Below are positions 51,293-51,602 of a stretch of DNA of 51,602 nt, piece by piece (position 1 is the first letter of the stretch; each line of letters begins with the position of its first letter). A program made the translations under genes and the position numbers. The stretch covers positions 1-51,602 of the forward strand of contig MPMO01000032.1 of the NCBI GenBank assembly GCA_002238555.1, written 5' to 3'. The DNA comes from Caldilineaceae bacterium bin34. Lineage in GTDB: Bacteria > Chloroflexota > Anaerolineae > Caldilineales > Caldilineaceae. The notes under the pieces are model-generated. The model was not told the DNA's origin. It made no database searches and saw nothing but the letters and a program-made list of their open reading frames with translations.

Positions 51293-51387
51293 ATTCCCTC
51301 CCTACGCTGGCATTACCCAGATCAGGTTCAAAAGGGTCATTCGGCTGCCAGCCGAATTCTCAGTCCGTCGCATCGGACACCCCTGGA
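51293..51387 (-). ncRNA. TPP riboswitch (THI element)
   Basis: The minus strand carries the conserved THI-box blocks in order. GGGGTGTCCGATG opens the aptamer and GGACTGAGA forms the pyrimidine-sensing bulge. A variable hairpin, TTCGGCTGGCAGCCGAA, follows. Then come ACCCTTTTGAACCTGATCTG and GGGTAATGCCAGCGTAGGGA. All the nucleotides that contact the pyrimidine and pyrophosphate in known structures appear to be present. It controls thiB-thiP-thiQ. Confidence 0.96.
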
Positions 51388-51395
51388 GAAGCTAC

Positions 51396-51404
51396 AGTGT
51401 ACCA
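51396..51404 (-). promoter_or_regulatory. Extended -10 promoter of the thi operon
   Basis: On the minus strand TGG-TACACT (51404-51396) forms an extended -10 box just upstream of the riboswitch, placing the start near the first aptamer base. A recognisable -35 is absent, which is tolerated in extended -10 promoters. Confidence 0.5.
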
Positions 51405-51435
51405 CCGATCTGAATCGGACACCGGCACCTGCAGG

Positions 51436-51551
51436 AGGGCAATCGCATTCTAATTTGACAGGATCCTGAGCAGGTACCCGTCGTTCCCGACTACTCTACA
51501 ACTGTAGTACTAACGAGAAGGGCTGTCCGCCAGGGCAATCGCATGCTAATT
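51436..51551. repeat. Cluster of mobile-element end relics
   Basis: Two copies of a 20-base sequence, AGGGCAATCGCATTCTAATT (51436-51455) and AGGGCAATCGCATGCTAATT (51532-51551), differ at one position and lie 96 bp apart in direct orientation. Between them, 51491-51513 matches the IS701-type element end at 1172-1194 in 21 of 23 positions. No coding sequence connects to these within the window. The second 20-mer may be the terminal repeat of another element beginning near 51531 and continuing beyond the right edge. Confidence 0.5.
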
Positions 51552-51602
51552 GGGCCAGTGACGTCTGCGGGTAGGATGGGCGGTCTTTGCCTTGCCTGGA
51601 AC

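Overview
The window is GC-rich bacterial chromosomal DNA. Protein families and layout suggest a Chloroflexota bacterium, perhaps Caldilineales/Anaerolineae-like; this is an inference from gene content, since no rRNA or universal phylogenetic marker is present. Many starts are GTG or TTG, and no tRNA, rRNA or CRISPR array was seen.

Left edge (1-3960): mobile-element debris. An IS701-type transposase runs off the left end. It has cut off the C-terminal piece of a type ISP restriction-modification enzyme. A Uma2-family putative nuclease and a frameshifted, truncated IS1595-type transposase follow.

Central block (4786-29530, minus strand): a nearly complete branched-chain amino acid (BCAA) set in transcription order: ilvB, ilvN, ilvC, leuA, a three-gene carbohydrate ABC cassette (binding protein and two permeases, no ATPase), gltB, leuC, leuD, a phytanoyl-CoA-dioxygenase-like gene, leuB, ppc, cimA and ilvD. 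Citramalate synthase gives a threonine-independent route to isoleucine. PEP carboxylase and glutamate synthase would supply carbon skeletons and amino nitrogen. ilvB is preceded by a classical attenuator: a 30-residue Leu/Val-rich leader peptide, an intrinsic terminator, and a promoter placed so that the leader peptide mRNA appears leaderless. ilvD is frameshifted by a 49-bp duplication-type insertion. A HpcH/HpaI aldolase lies convergent to ilvD.

Right-central block (29650-40119): ppk1 on the plus strand, then minus-strand sugar-catabolism genes. These are a Gfo/Idh/MocA oxidoreductase, an IS607-type element (intact-looking tnpB, decayed tnpA), and a likely operon of PfkB kinase, ThuA, two tandemly duplicated Gfo/Idh dehydrogenases and an aldo/keto reductase. 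The duplication carried along a broken piece of thuA.

Right block (40333-47307): a pgeF-yggS-proC-yggT operon on the plus strand. It is followed by a divergent pair: a secreted repeat protein (minus) and two unrecognised membrane-anchored proteins (plus).

Right edge (47344-51602): a minus-strand thiamine uptake operon, thiB-thiP-thiQ, under a TPP riboswitch with an intrinsic terminator. Further mobile-element end relics follow, including a 23-bp motif shared (21/23) with the IS701 end at the left edge.
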